Source: Selaginella tamariscina (lineage: Eukaryota; Streptophyta; Lycopodiopsida; Selaginellales; Selaginellaceae). From it: a DNA stretch of 64,000 bases. The translations under genes were made by a program, and so were the position numbers. The notes under the pieces are model-generated. The model was not told the DNA's origin. It was given only the letters and a program-made list of their open reading frames with translations, and ran no database searches. The stretch spans positions 595,019 through 659,018 of the forward strand of contig PUQB01000012.1 in NCBI GenBank assembly GCA_003024785.1, written 5' to 3'. Shown one piece after another: positions 33,011 through 45,179 of this stretch (positions are counted from its first letter, which is position 1; each line of letters opens with the position of its first letter).

Positions 33011-36000
33011 TTAATTATATATAGAGAGAGTGTGTGAATGTAACTTTTAAACGTAAAGAATAAATAAAGTGAGGGGTAGTGCCAATCACTAATATTTTAA
33101 AATAAATGTAAAAAGTCAGAATAAATAAATATACACATAAGAAATTCTTTTTCAACGTAAAAAAAAAGTAAAAATAAATCAAAATATATTCATACATATA
33201 TAATATTACCCACACGGCTGTGTGTATATTATAAATGAAAAAACAATTCAAGTTAAATTAAAAAGCACTAAGTTACTAGCAAATGTAAAATCATTTTTAT
33301 AATTTTAACATTATGTTATGAAAGTTGAGCGTGGGCTTCATTATTTATCATAAAAGAAAATCTTATTTCTTAATTAATTATTAAAAATTATTATTATTAT
33401 CTCTTTTAATTCAATTATAAGAACACAAAGTATTAGGTTTAAAATTCAATCATGTATAATATATTTTAAATGAATAGTTTATATGTTTCACACTTAATTT
33501 AAATTGTATATATGAAATTTATATGTATATAAATTAATATTTCCTAATGCACATATAACATATTTAAAACATATGTATATTCATATTAACTTTTCAAATA
33601 GTGGAACACCATCTTATTTCATTTTAATGCACACACATGTGATATTTGAAGAAGCATTATACACATGTACATATACTAAAGAACACATATATTCATATCA
33701 TGATTTTATATAATTAAGTTTAAGCAACTTTCACATGTTATTTTAATAACACTTAAATACATATATAATACAACTTTAACACATTAAATAACTTAATTTT
33801 TTATATGACGATTTTATTATTTAATTAAGTAACATATAGAAAATAGTAAGAAAGCTTTTGAAATCTTATATTTTACATAAATATATGCACAATAAATTGA
33901 TGTTAAAAATTTAAATGTTCAAGCATTTACTCTCACGTAAGACAATCTTAACATTTAATTTAAATCAATATTAATTTATTGTAACTATATTATAATAATA
34001 ATATTACATGTTCTTTTAAATGAAACTATTTAATATGCTTTAAAATTTACTTGACAAGGTTATATAAAAAAGTTTTTATTTATGTGATTATTTAAAGTAA
34101 TTTTTTAAATTTATTTGGTTTTGAAAATTATCAAGATATCCATTATTTCTTATGTTTATTTCATTTATATAGTAATCGATTTAAGACTTGGTTGACAAAA
34201 AAATAATATGCACATATGATTATGATATATAATATAATTGCTTCATCATAAAATTAAATGAAGATTTCTTTAATTAAAAAAAGAATAATTAAGATATAGT
34301 TAAATACTTTAAATGAAGATATTTATGAATTCCATGTCATATGATATTTTTTATATAAGAAAGAATATGTGGTGAATTCATATGTGAGTAAAATTTTATA
34401 ATATTAATTATTATGCAAAATAACACTATAAATGATTTTAAATTTTATTTAATTTTATATAAGTAATTAAACTTTGTTGTGTACCATATATTTTTTATGT
34501 TAATTAATACATTATATCCATTTCTTTAAAATGTTAAACATGATTAAATAAAAATAAAAGAATTCTTTTTATGTAGTGTTTATTGGGTAAGTTTTTATGC
34601 ATAAACTATTAAAATATTCTAATACATTTTTTAATATTGACATCAGCATTATTTTAACATCATTATTGATATCATATTAATATATTTTAGTAATTCATAA
34701 TAATCTTTTGTGTAAATTAATTTTAAAGACATTTAAAGAATTGATTAATTATTATTCCCTTAAGATTTTAAATTTAATAAATGTTAATTAATTTTAATCA
34801 TCATTAATAATTTTTCTTTACTCCTACCTATGATTAAAAAAAATAAAAGAAGAAAACTAAATCGTGATTTTATATTTAAAAATGAATTACATAATAAAAT
34901 GTGCATATATTTTAAAACAGTTCTATAATATTTACAATGGAATTTGATGATATGATAAGGCAAATAATATATATATTTTGAAGTTTGTGATATGTTTCAT
35001 ACATGCATGCATTTTTTACCCTTTAAACAATAATATAAAGCTTCATGCACAAAAATATATATAAAATTTAAAATCTATAATATTTAATTCCAATTACATT
35101 CTATGTCAATTAACTAATATTTTCTTATTTAATTTATTTCATTATAATTTATTATAAATTGACTATATATTTTATTTTATTTCATTCTTTTTTCTACTCT
35201 TTTTTAAATTAAAATATTTTTCTTTTTGTTTTATAATTATTAAAATCCCAAAATATTTGTAGAAAAATTAAAATATTTATAGTTTGACTTATAATATTTT
35301 ATATTCTTAAGTTTAAAGTATAGATAAAAGTATTTATATATATATATATATATATATATTTTTTAAATTAAAAATGTAATTATTAAAACTTTTAAGGATG
35401 AATATGTAAATATGAGGACATATTCAATTTTCTCTAAGTTAATGTAACATATATATGAATTATGGTACATATTATTGAATTAAAAGTTATTGTTTTATTT
35501 TAACATGCAATTTTATATCTTAGCCACCTAATTGCATGTATTAATATTAGTTATTCAATATTAAATATTTAAAATAACAATAATGTTAAATTTTATGTTC
35601 TTTGTTTTGAATTTTCTATTTCATTAGTGTATTTTCTTTTTTCTTTTAAATCATGTTTAAAACCTTCAATCGACATTTATACTAATTTTTTAAATAGTTT
35701 TTATGTGTTATTATTGGTTGTGATTACAAAAATCCTTAGAGTGTGAATGTAATTTTTGAAAATTTTTTTATTCTTACCCACTTATAAAATGGACGAGCAT
35801 TAGTCTAAGGTTCTCTTAAAACTTATATAGTAAAAAATTAATTTATGATAAATTTTATATATAAAGTAATTATTAAATTATTATATTATAAATTTATTAT
35901 TTTATAATTTAATTATTATACTTCAGTTTCATTAAAAATGAAAGCTCAATTTTAAGTTTCTATAAAAATGAATAAATTAAAAAAGAATAACAAAATTATC

Positions 36001-38500
36001 TATCAAAACATTTAAAAATAAATACTTACTTTAATCAGTTATAATAAAGTTAATATAATTTTTAGTCTTATAAAAACTGATTTAAATAAATAAATTGTTT
36101 AATAAATAATTTTTTCGTTCTAAAAAAAACATCCCCATAGTAATTTTAGGACTTTAAAAAATAACATACAAAGCCCACCATAGTGCAAGGATCTTTCAAT
36201 TTAAAACATTTTGGTCTTTAGGCCTCCATTACTGGTTGATGACTAGGTCCAAACGACTATTATTTGCATAGTGGTGAGCCCATGTTTGAACTGATTGTGG
36301 ACTAGTGTGCCCACTGCCATGGCCGGTGGGACCTCCACCTTAAGTTGCATGCAATTTATTAGTTTGACCTTGGACCGGATGCAAACCAAGGGTTTTTAGG
36401 GTGGTGAATCGAAAGGAAGCCTACCACCATATTCTTTAAAATTTTAAATGTTCAATTATCATATTAAAATGTTATTAATTTGAGACAAGCGATATAAGAT
36501 ATTGTGAAGTCTATATATAAACCTTTGATATATAAATTAGAAGAAATATAAATTCTTTTTACTTAGTTTTTAATTTGAAACTCTTTAACTTCAAATATGT
36601 TAGATCTTAGGTTTGAATATTATAAAACTAATAAAATATCTTATTTTACATATTAAGCAAAATAGTAACAATATTCATATTAAATTCTTTTAAAATTATA
36701 AGCAAGGTAATTCCTTTTAAATATGTGAAGTAATAAAAATATTAAACTTAAAATAAAAAATAAAAATATATTTACAAAACATAATCTTTGTAATGTAAAA
36801 TATTAAAAATATGCATCTTCCATGAGTTTTTTTAACTTGTTCGTTATCATTTATTTTGCTAATATTTTAATTTTTGAATAAACATAATTAACAAGTTTTA
36901 TAAAAATTGTGGGATTATGATCTTTATATGAAACTTGAGAAATACAATTTTTAGAAGGATCATGTGAAATTCCTAAACTATATAATGTTATTTGAAAAAT
37001 TAAAATTGTATTGGATTAATAGGTCTCATGATCAATTTATAATATGCAATATTTTCTTAGGTTTTTATTATAAATTCATTAAAAACTACTCCAAAATTGC
37101 ATTGCTACTTATTAAGTTAATTTAAAAGAACAAATCATTTGAGTGGAGTTAAAAAGTAGAGGTAACATTTTATGCTTTGAAGTAAGTTTTTATATCTATT
37201 TCAATTTTAACATATCCAAACCTAGATAAGCCCTTTATTTTTGAAACTGATACATCAAATTTTACACATAATATTAAGATGATTAATTTTATCAAATTGC
37301 TTTTCACTCTTAAATTAAGATTAATTATGAAGTACATAATAAAAAGTTGTTGATCGTTATAAATTCATTTGAGTAATGAAAATATTTCTTAAAGGGCATG
37401 TGATAATGTACAACGATCATAAGATAATTCCAAAGTGCATATGTTTTAATTCGTCGATAAGTTTGGTAGGCCCAATTCTTAACACAGTTTAATTTTATTA
37501 TCATGTATCATTCAGGTTCTCAAGAAGGTAATGTAAATTCTCTCTTTTAATGTTCATAGTTGGCTTATGAACTTAGTGATTCGATATTTAATTAGCAATG
37601 ACATATTTTTTTGGATTCAGATTAATTAAAGATCATGATTATAAAATTATCACCAGCCTCAAAGTATTTTAATGTTTTTATAACAATTTACTTATGAATT
37701 TCTTTAGTCATAATGTTTTAAATTATATTGTTCTAAGTTGTACCTTCAGTTCTAAATCTAGGTACTACCATATAAATTATAAGTAATTTGAGTTATATGA
37801 AAGGTTGTTATTTTACAATGGCCTTATTTTATTCTTTTCAAATTTTACAGTCTTATCCTGATGCTTCCATAACAAGTCATTTTGGTGTTTATAAACCCTC
37901 AAGTTGGTTATACATGATTATTAATAGTTTAAAATTTATAAGCTATAACAAATTTTGTTTGCACTTGTAATGTATGTTGTAGGTCTAAGAGTCCTTGTTG
38001 TTGTTGCTTTAGCCTTTGTCAGTTCTTCTTGAAAGTCGATCTTTATAAACTTTATCATTGATTTTTTATAATTTAAAGATTTTAGCATTATATTAGTTAT
38101 AATGGATAACTTTCACATTCCTCTTAGATATCACAAGTGAAAAGACTGCAAAAGTGATGTTTTGATAGGTCTTTTAACTCCATAGTCATTTAAACCATTT
38201 CATAAATAATCAAGAACCTTAATTTATTATGAAGTTTTAAAGCGTCACATGACAATATTCTTGTTTGTTTTTGCATATTTATATGAAAACTCTAATCAAT
38301 CATGCTACGAAGAAATACATTACTTGTCTTTAACATATTTATAAGAAATTAATTTATCATCTTCATCGTGCTCATGATGTAGACATTATTCATCTTTAAT
38401 ATATTTATAAAGAATTGGTTCACCATCTTTATTCAATTTGAGATGTATATAAGGTAGCAGATAATTATTATTATAATCTTGCTCTTGTTTTTCAAGTTGA
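33011..38500. other. Long AT-rich desert
   Basis: About 5.5 kb with almost no open frame longer than 60 codons (one at 37788-37970, no family). It has long A/T tracts and an (AT) run at about 35336-35360. A patch at 36160-36420 is GC-richer, includes TGGTTGATGACTAGGTCC, and may be a transposon scrap. No gene, RNA gene or clear transposon ends were identified. Confidence 0.55.
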
Positions 38501-38819
38501 ACATTGGGTATGGCTTCTTAACCTAATTTACCACTCGATCGTGTAACAAGTTTACTACTTGATTTTGTAACAAGTTTGATTATTATTATAATAAGATTAA
38601 CAAAGTCACCTTTCATTTTTTATTTTCAAACTTTATGAAAATTCACCCAGTTTTTTATGTGTTTATTTTGGAACTTTATGTTTCTAATACCATCCGTTAT
38701 TGTATAGTGCCACTGTTATCACATTGATGGAAAGTTTAAATTTGAAGTTAGTTATTATTTTGGATTTCAAACTAATTAAAGACAAACATTATTAGTTTAT
38801 AAATTGAATTGGTCTACTT

Positions 38820-39090
38820 TTCTAACGATCATACTTGTGAGTTTGTGAAAAATCTTGTTCATGCTCAAAAGGCTATTATTATTTTTCACCATAGGTGCCT
38901 CGACAAGCCTTGGCAAAACCATAATGAAGCTCGTGGAACTCACTATCAAAGGAGGGATGGTGTGGTGAACATGTCATAGATTTTACATGTTCTATGCCTG
39001 ATGACTAGCTCCTTTGCTTAGTAGTTTATAGTTACCTTATTGTAATCTGTGGCCGAGCACCTGAATGGTTGAGAAACAATAATACAAAAT
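38820..39090 (+). mobile_element. Possible gypsy polyprotein 3' end and LTR scrap
   Basis: Around 38840-38970 the plus strand reads EFVKNLVHAQKAI, then FHHRCLDKPWQN and ARGTHYQRRDGVVN, ending in a stop. This resembles the C-terminal end of gypsy polyproteins and the family 3 ending near 26240-26300. TGGTGTGGTGAAC near 38958 could start an LTR. No other part of an element is seen here. Confidence 0.35.
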
Positions 39091-39195
39091 AATAAAAATA
39101 ATATTAAAAAATCTCTTTAAACTGAATTTTTCATGGTAATTTGAAAAGATGAGGGAAGTTATCAATTAAACTTTTATGGGAAACAAACTGATTTT

Positions 39196-40482
39196 TTATT
39201 TCTTGAAGGCCTCAATAATGCTAAGAGCAAGCACCATAGTATGAATTTTAATAACCGGAAAACCTGCTTGATTAAGAAGACAATACCATTCCTCTCTTGT
39301 TCTTTCTTTACCACCATCTGTGTGAGCAATCATCACTAAATCTGCTATGTATCCCATCGGATGTCCTCCGTCAAGAACTCCCTCCACAATTATTAACTTC
39401 CCATTCTCGGGTAGAGACTTGTAACAGTTGCTCAATATCTTCATGCTCCTTTCATCATTCCAGTCGTGTAGAATCATCTGTGGAAACAATGTATAAATCC
39501 ATATTCAGCATGCATGTTCTTCTCACAACAAGCATATTGAATTTTCCCCACATAACCTACTCACATGCACACACACACGTCATATGCACTTCTAACGCAT
39601 AGCATAATCATACACAAATGAACTTACTTTCATAAATATGGCATCCCCATTTGGAACAGCTTCAAACATATCTCCACCCACATGCTTAACCCCTGCAGGT
39701 AAAAAAAATGTGTTGCTTATATGTTCTCTCTCTCTCTATCTATCTATTTTACCCGGATAATCTGGAGCTTTAGCAACAACATGTGGAAGATCAAAGTTAA
39801 TCCCTTTAATACGTGGGTAAGCAGCAACAATCTTAGAGAGGACAAGCCCAAGTCCACCACCAACATCGACCAGGGTTTGAATCTTCTCAAAGACCTCCTT
39901 GTACTTAACAATACTGGATGCCCAGGTATTGCTCGCAGACACCATAGCTTCGTTAAACAGATTGTTAAACTGGGAGTTTTCACTTGCAAACCGCCAGACA
40001 TCTTTACCGTTTGCCCTCGTGAATGCGTCTGTATCTTTCTCGTCTAGCACGCACTCATGGAAATGATGCCACGGGGCCTGCAACGATTTGTCGAGCTGCA
40101 TAAGAAGAAGAGGGGAGATACTCACGTCCGTTCGCACGAGCCACTTTGATGCCCTGGTAAGCCCGTACCGGGGCTCGGTTCTCCCGGATTCCGGAATATA
40201 CACTTCCTCCTGCCGGAATATCCCGTGCTGTGCCAGGAATCTAAGAATGCGGAACAGGACGTTCTTGTTCTTAGCAGAGGTTGCTTCATAAATCTCCTCG
40301 AGGCTCAGCAATGCATCTGGACCCTTAGTTGCTATGGCATCTGGGATGCCCAGTAAAACTGCCGCCTTGATTGCCATTGGCTTGACAAATGCAAAAGTGG
40401 ATTCCCATATCTCTGCAATGCCCTGTAAATCATCTTCATTGTCGAGTGAAACTATGGATCTCGAGGGAGGAGACATTTGCAT
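39196..40482 (-). CDS. Class II plant O-methyltransferase (caffeate/flavonoid COMT-like)
   Basis: Three exons (40482-39753, 39692-39628, 39477-39196) with phase-consistent GT-AG introns give an uninterrupted 358-residue protein, normal for the family. The N-terminal half is the helical dimerisation domain. SAM motif I is LVDVGGGLG (about residues 207-215), followed by FDLPHVV. Then come VGGDMFEAVPNGDAIFMK and the catalytic-base motif MILHDWNDE (His about 269), ENGKLIIVEGVL, and a C-terminal GGKERTREEW block. The enzyme would transfer a methyl group from S-adenosylmethionine to a hydroxyl of a phenolic or similar small molecule in the cytosol; the exact substrate is unknown. The 5' leader has a CT run, and a TIR element lies about 150 bp upstream of the start. 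It has no frameshifts. Confidence 0.93.
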
Positions 40483-40490
40483 AAAAGGAA

Positions 40491-40512
40491 TCTCTCTCTC
40501 TCTCTCTCTCTA
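40491..40512 (-). promoter_or_regulatory. CT/GA dinucleotide run in the O-methyltransferase leader
   Basis: Nine to ten CT units just upstream of the start codon (GA on the coding strand). GA/CT-rich tracts are common in plant 5' leaders and core promoters. A second CT run lies in intron 1 (about 39725-39740). The function is inferred only. Confidence 0.5.
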
Positions 40513-40628
40513 TTTATTTATACAAATAAACCAACTCGTCCAACATTGTCAAACTTACCGTTCACCACACATCTTTGATCAACTTTTCCATATGTCGTGG
40601 CCGAAAAAGAGTCCTTTAAAACATTAAG

Positions 40629-41335
40629 GGCAGATTCACACCACATATTAAGTTGTGAACATTACATTAACTGTTATTAACTTAATGTTATTAATTAATG
40701 TCACATTAGTTAATCATAATATTAGAAAATTTTAATTAATGTAACCTAACTTAATTTAATGTAATATAAATGACTTCACACCATATTACATTAGAGTTAT
40801 TAACATATATGTGTTTTCACATATGTTTTACATTAACTTTATATTAAAAGCTCAATTTATTATATTTAAATATTAAATATTATTTTAGGTTCTGCAAATT
40901 TTGAATTTTCCTTTAGTTTCCTCGTACACATGCACACACACAAATTGAGATTTAAAATAATATTTAATATTTAAAAAATTAATTTAAAGATTTAATTTAA
41001 TTTAAAATTTAATTTAAATATATGCTCAGCTATGTAAAATGTGGAAGGAGCGTTTGGAGCTCTCGCCGTTTCCACACCCTAATGTAAATCCTAAAGCCTT
41101 TGGCACTAAATTAATGCCAAGAAATTTTGACATTAAGTTAATGTCAAATTTTATAAAGAAAACATTAGTTGGACATTATCTTTTAATTTAATATTTAACT
41201 GGTGTGAATAGATTTGCATTAACAAATGACATTACATTATCTTTTAAAAATTTAATGTAATGTTTAAGCTGGTGTGAAGACAATTATATTAAATTTAACT
41301 AATGTTCATAAGTTAATGTGTGGTGTGAATCGGCC
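40629..41335. mobile_element. TIR element (MITE-like), 707 bp, in the O-methyltransferase upstream region
   Basis: The left end GGCAGATTCACACCACATATTAAGTTGTGAACATTA and the reverse complement of the right end (GGCCGATTCACACC, then ACACATTAACTTATGAACATTA) match over about 36 bases with few mismatches. The interior is AT-rich, non-coding and repeats TTCACACCA-like motifs in both orientations. Size, AT-richness and GGC-type termini fit a non-autonomous DNA transposon, perhaps PIF/Harbinger (Tourist). The flanks (TAAG and TAGT) do not give a clean target duplication. It starts 147 bp upstream of the O-methyltransferase start codon. Confidence 0.75.
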
Positions 41336-41640
41336 TAGTTTATCATTTATTTTTTCAAAGTACTAACAATATTTATATGCAAGTTTATTTAGGTTTCAAT
41401 GTAACTACATCAGTCCAAATTGCTTATAAACAATAGATATATAATTATATAAGAATATGTTTTTTCTTGCCACTTGTTTCATTATTATAGGTTTAAATAA
41501 GATTTTTAAAATATATTAATATAAATAGTTAAGATTTTTAATTTTATTTATTTTATATAAAAAAATTATATAATTAAGAAGCTTACAATTCTAATTTATA
41601 TTTATTTTATTTTAAAATAAAATTATTAAGTTTAAATTAA
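41336..41640. other. AT-rich spacer
   Basis: Non-coding AT-rich sequence between the TIR element and the dispersed repeat units. Nothing recognised. Confidence 0.5.
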
Positions 41641-41699
41641 TAACATGAGAGTAAATAAGTCATGTGTAACCCTCATTCTCACCTTCACCTTGACACAAG

Positions 41700-42570
41700 G
41701 GTGAAGACACATGTGAACCACCTCTAACCCCTTGTGTTAGGGTTTATGAGTCAATAAGTCATTAGGTTAAACTCACCAGATATATTTCCATTGCGAATGA
41801 GATTATGTGCTAGTGCACTTTTCAAAACAAAAAAATGAGAGGGGGCCTCTGTCACATATATTAAGTAGGATATGTATTAAAAAAGCATATCAGAGATTCA
41901 AAGGTGTTTAGTTTCTTCCTCCCTATTGGCATAAGCCTAGCTTATGTCGTAAAGGTACACTCTTTAGGCCGCCCTAACTTTTACCTAATAGGGGTACATC
42001 ACACTTTAAGAGTAGTTTACCTTTATCATTAGTGAATCCATGCTTGAGAGTTAACTATTTTTACCTACCAAACTATATTGACAAGCTTTAGGTGTTGAGG
42101 AAATAGGTTGGCTTAGTGCACTTGATCATCGTTTAGGTACTTATATAAAACTCTAAGCAAAGCTATATAAAAAACTTTTACCATGATTTTCTGTGTCCTA
42201 GTTAGGTTCTTGGGAGTTTGACATATTGCATATGGGTAAAAATACCCCTAGGGTTAACACTAGGATTATTAAGGTTAAACTCACTAAGTATATTCCTATT
42301 GAGAATGATATTCTATACTAGACCACTTTACAAAACAGAAAATAGTGGGGGCGAGGGCTCTGTCACATATATTTAGTAGGATATGTAGGGAGAGTTTCTG
42401 AGTTCATGACAGAGCTTGTTATTCTTCTATTGGTGCAAACTTTAACTTGTGTCGTTAATGCACAACCCTTTATTATGCTGCCTCAACTTTCAAATGGTAG
42501 GAGTATGTTCCACCTTTAAGGTAGCTTATTTTTAACGTTGGTGAATCCATGTCTAAAGATCTTATCACAG
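41700..42570 (+). repeat. Two tandem units of a dispersed repeat (unit A)
   Basis: Unit copies at about 41730-42060 and 42205-42560. Both contain, in order: AAACTCACYARRTATATT, a GAGAATGA-type block, GGGGGC(C/G)-CTCTGTCACATATATT, AGTAGGATATGTA, a TTCTTCC/TTCTAT-TTGGCRYAA segment, and a TTTARGxxGCCYxAACTTT segment ending near CACCTTTAA. The same order recurs at 60440-60690 and reversed at 63560-63960. No coding capacity. Confidence 0.8.
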
Positions 42571-43102
42571 TGCATGTTCCAAGGGTTATAGGTTATGGCA
42601 TGTCTTCAGCCTCCTCCTCCACATCAAACTAAAAGTAGCACTCATAACTAAGTAGGACATATATGTGTCCTTGTCCAATTGTGGACGTGGGATCTTAGCT
42701 GACAAGTTCTCTTTACCAAGTTTTTGACAGTTCACAAAAGGGTTCTAGAGGTGGCATTTGTGAGTCACATTCATGGCACCAGCTGTAATTCTTAAATTTG
42801 AGGCACTATGACAAGAACCCACATTTTGGGAAACGGTGTTACATGAAGATGTGACATTAGGTTAGATGGTACACAATAGACTTATCATTGAGGGATGGAT
42901 ACTCTAGTAATCAGGCGTGCTTGTGCTCGCATTGGGGTATTAAGCCTTGGGCATCTACTTAAGAGAGGTTAGATCTCATAATTGGATGTGTTGTTAGCAC
43001 ATTCGAGTAGGGATGTGTTCTCCTTAGGATCCAAGGGTTCAACTATCTAAACTCATTAGCAAGAGCCTATTTCATGAGGCAATTACAAAGTCATGTACTT
43101 AA
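42571..43102. other. Spacer with no recognised gene
   Basis: No open frame of note and no recognisable transposon end other than the neighbouring LTR. Confidence 0.5.
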
Positions 43103-43480
43103 TGTCGAGTCACGATCCAAGAGCAAGGAGGCTTGACTCAGGAGTAAGACAAGAACTAGGAATAAGATGAGAACAGAAGCAAGGAGCAAGACAAGAATGA
43201 TTGTAGAATGACTAGTGTTGATAGTAACTGATTGTACAACAATTAGGTCGGAGCTTTTATGTTCACAACTCCAAGAGCTAATCTAGGCATGAGCTAAAAA
43301 TATACTTTAAGAACTAATTTAGTCATGAGTTAAAAATAATGTCCCTTATCCTATAGGTATATCATGTAGGAATATTATGTAGGCATATCCTATAGGGATT
43401 CATGTAGGTATATCATGTAGGCATATCCTGTATCCGTATCTTGTATCTTGCATCATGTATCTTATTCAGGTTTGATAACA
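43103..43480 (-). repeat. 3' LTR of chromovirus family 2
   Basis: 378 bp bounded by TGT...ACA. In plus orientation it starts TGTCGAGTCACGATCC and ends AGGTTTGATAACA. It contains several copies of a GTAGGNATATC-like motif (about 43350-43430). The first ~170 bases are repeated at 47666-47833. Confidence 0.85.
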
Positions 43481-43549
43481 CCTCCTCCTTAAGGACAAGT
43501 TCCACGAGTCCTGGGACTTGGTTTAGCATGATAACGTCGATGAAAGGCA

Positions 43550-43700
43550 ACAACCTAAGAAGCATAAAGTAAATTAGATGCAGGTTCCCAAGTACGATCA
43601 GTAAGCAAATAACCTTTCCAATCCACCAAATATTAAGTTGGCGGCGATGAAGATGAGAATCAAGGATGGCTGCAACTTCATCTTAGGTTTATCATTAATG
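43550..43700 (-). pseudogene. Chromodomain of chromovirus family 2
   Basis: Minus-strand frames give DEVAAILDSHLHRRQLN and, after a one-base shift, YLVDWKGYLLTDRTWEPASN. This matches the chromodomain pattern (VEAILD-R..RR.....YLV.WKGY......WEP...L) that guides chromovirus integration to marked chromatin. A stop follows shortly after. Confidence 0.8.
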
Positions 43701-43899
43701 ACCACAAGAGGGGGAGGGAAAAAAGCACGACTAGGAAGGAAGAAGGATGATACAGTTCCAACAAAGAGTGTGAAACACAGGATGAAGTTTCATAATAGAT
43801 GGTAACTTTAGTCGGAAGCTATAGGATTGGCCTTAGTCGCAATCCTGTAAGGGCCCAATCGTTGAAAATCCAATTTAGAAGAAGCATGTTGGTGCATAT

Positions 43900-44870
43900 G
43901 CCGATGAAGAAGCCACATGAGATTACCAATCTTGTATGTAGGTGCCGCTAACGATGAGCATCAGCATGACATTTGTACCGTTCCTATGCTTGCTAAAGAA
44001 CTCGGAGATCATTCTGTACCTGATGAAGATGCTGGAAACGATCCAGTATTGCAGGAGTGGAAGAAGGAGAAGCATGAGAGCAAAGTCAAAACGTGGATAA
44101 CCTATAAGAGCGAAGAAAGGTGTTTGATCTGTAGATGCCGTGAACGGAGTTGTTGTAAACAAACTCCGCATAGGAAGAGGTCAACCAGTTGTCTTGTTGG
44201 TAACTGATGAAGCAGCGAAGATACTATTCCAATATCTAAATCGTGCGTTCTAACTGCCCATCAGTTTGCTGATGATATCCTGAAGAAAGATCCACTTTAA
44301 CTTGTAGACTCCAGAGAAGCTCTTGCCAAAATCTGACATGAGTTTGTAGGCCTTGATCAGAAACAATGCTCTCAGGAAGACTATAATGTCAGAAACACTT
44401 TGTGGATCACCAACTCAGCAGTTGTCTGGCATGTAGCCATCTTGTTACAATGGTAAGAAATGAGCCTGTTTGGTGAAACAGTGAACCACTACAAAAACTG
44501 CATCAAATCCACGAGAATGAGGAAGATTTGTGAGGAAATTCATAGAAATGGATCTCCAAGGAAAAGAGGGAACAGGAAGAGGACGGAAGAGGGAACAGGA
44601 AGAGGACGGAGAAGACCAGAGGGCGCGTGATGAGGCATCTTCGACCTGTTGCAAGTGTCACAACTCTATACAAACTTTTTCACAAAACCTCGCAAACCCA
44701 GGCCACCAATAGTTGCGAGTCATCAACTCAACTATTTTTGGCCACACCAAAATGTCCTGTAGCCGGGGTATCATGATAATCCTGTACCACACGAGTCCTG
44801 TAAATACAATAAGAATGTACAGGAGTCCGTCTTGTATAAAAACAACTTGTAATCTGTACAAGAACTGAAG
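43900..44870 (-). pseudogene. Integrase remnant of chromovirus family 2
   Basis: The zinc-finger part reads near 44800-44690 (DILVWPKIVELMTRNYWWPG). The core start reads PWRSISMNFLTNLPHSRGFD and VVVHCFTKQAHFLP at 44480-44600; the usual first catalytic Asp in DF(I/V)T is Asn. The rest of the core and tail toward 43900 is in scattered frames. Confidence 0.75.
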
Positions 44871-45179
44871 GAAGAGGAGCTTGCGATGTTAGGACTAATG
44901 TGTAAGAACACATTCTTTGCCAAGTCGTATGTAGCCAATTGCAAACGGATGCCCTGTAGAAGTGTTGAATTTGCTGGAGCCTGATGAACCTAGTGCCGCA
45001 AGCCGAAATCGATCAGGATCCAACAACACTTGCTTTTGACAGTCATATGCAGGATCGCCTGGGGTCGGTGCAAGGTAAGAGCACTAGACAATGCATCTGC
45101 TTTGCCATTTCAAAAACCAAGCCTGTAGATGAGACAAAATCAAAATGTAGATTCTGCTCACCTAGCCTGTCATCGACTG

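Noticed and set aside
43917..44207. Plus-strand Cys-rich 96-codon frame
   Set aside because: Antisense of the chromovirus integrase tail; no conserved domain.
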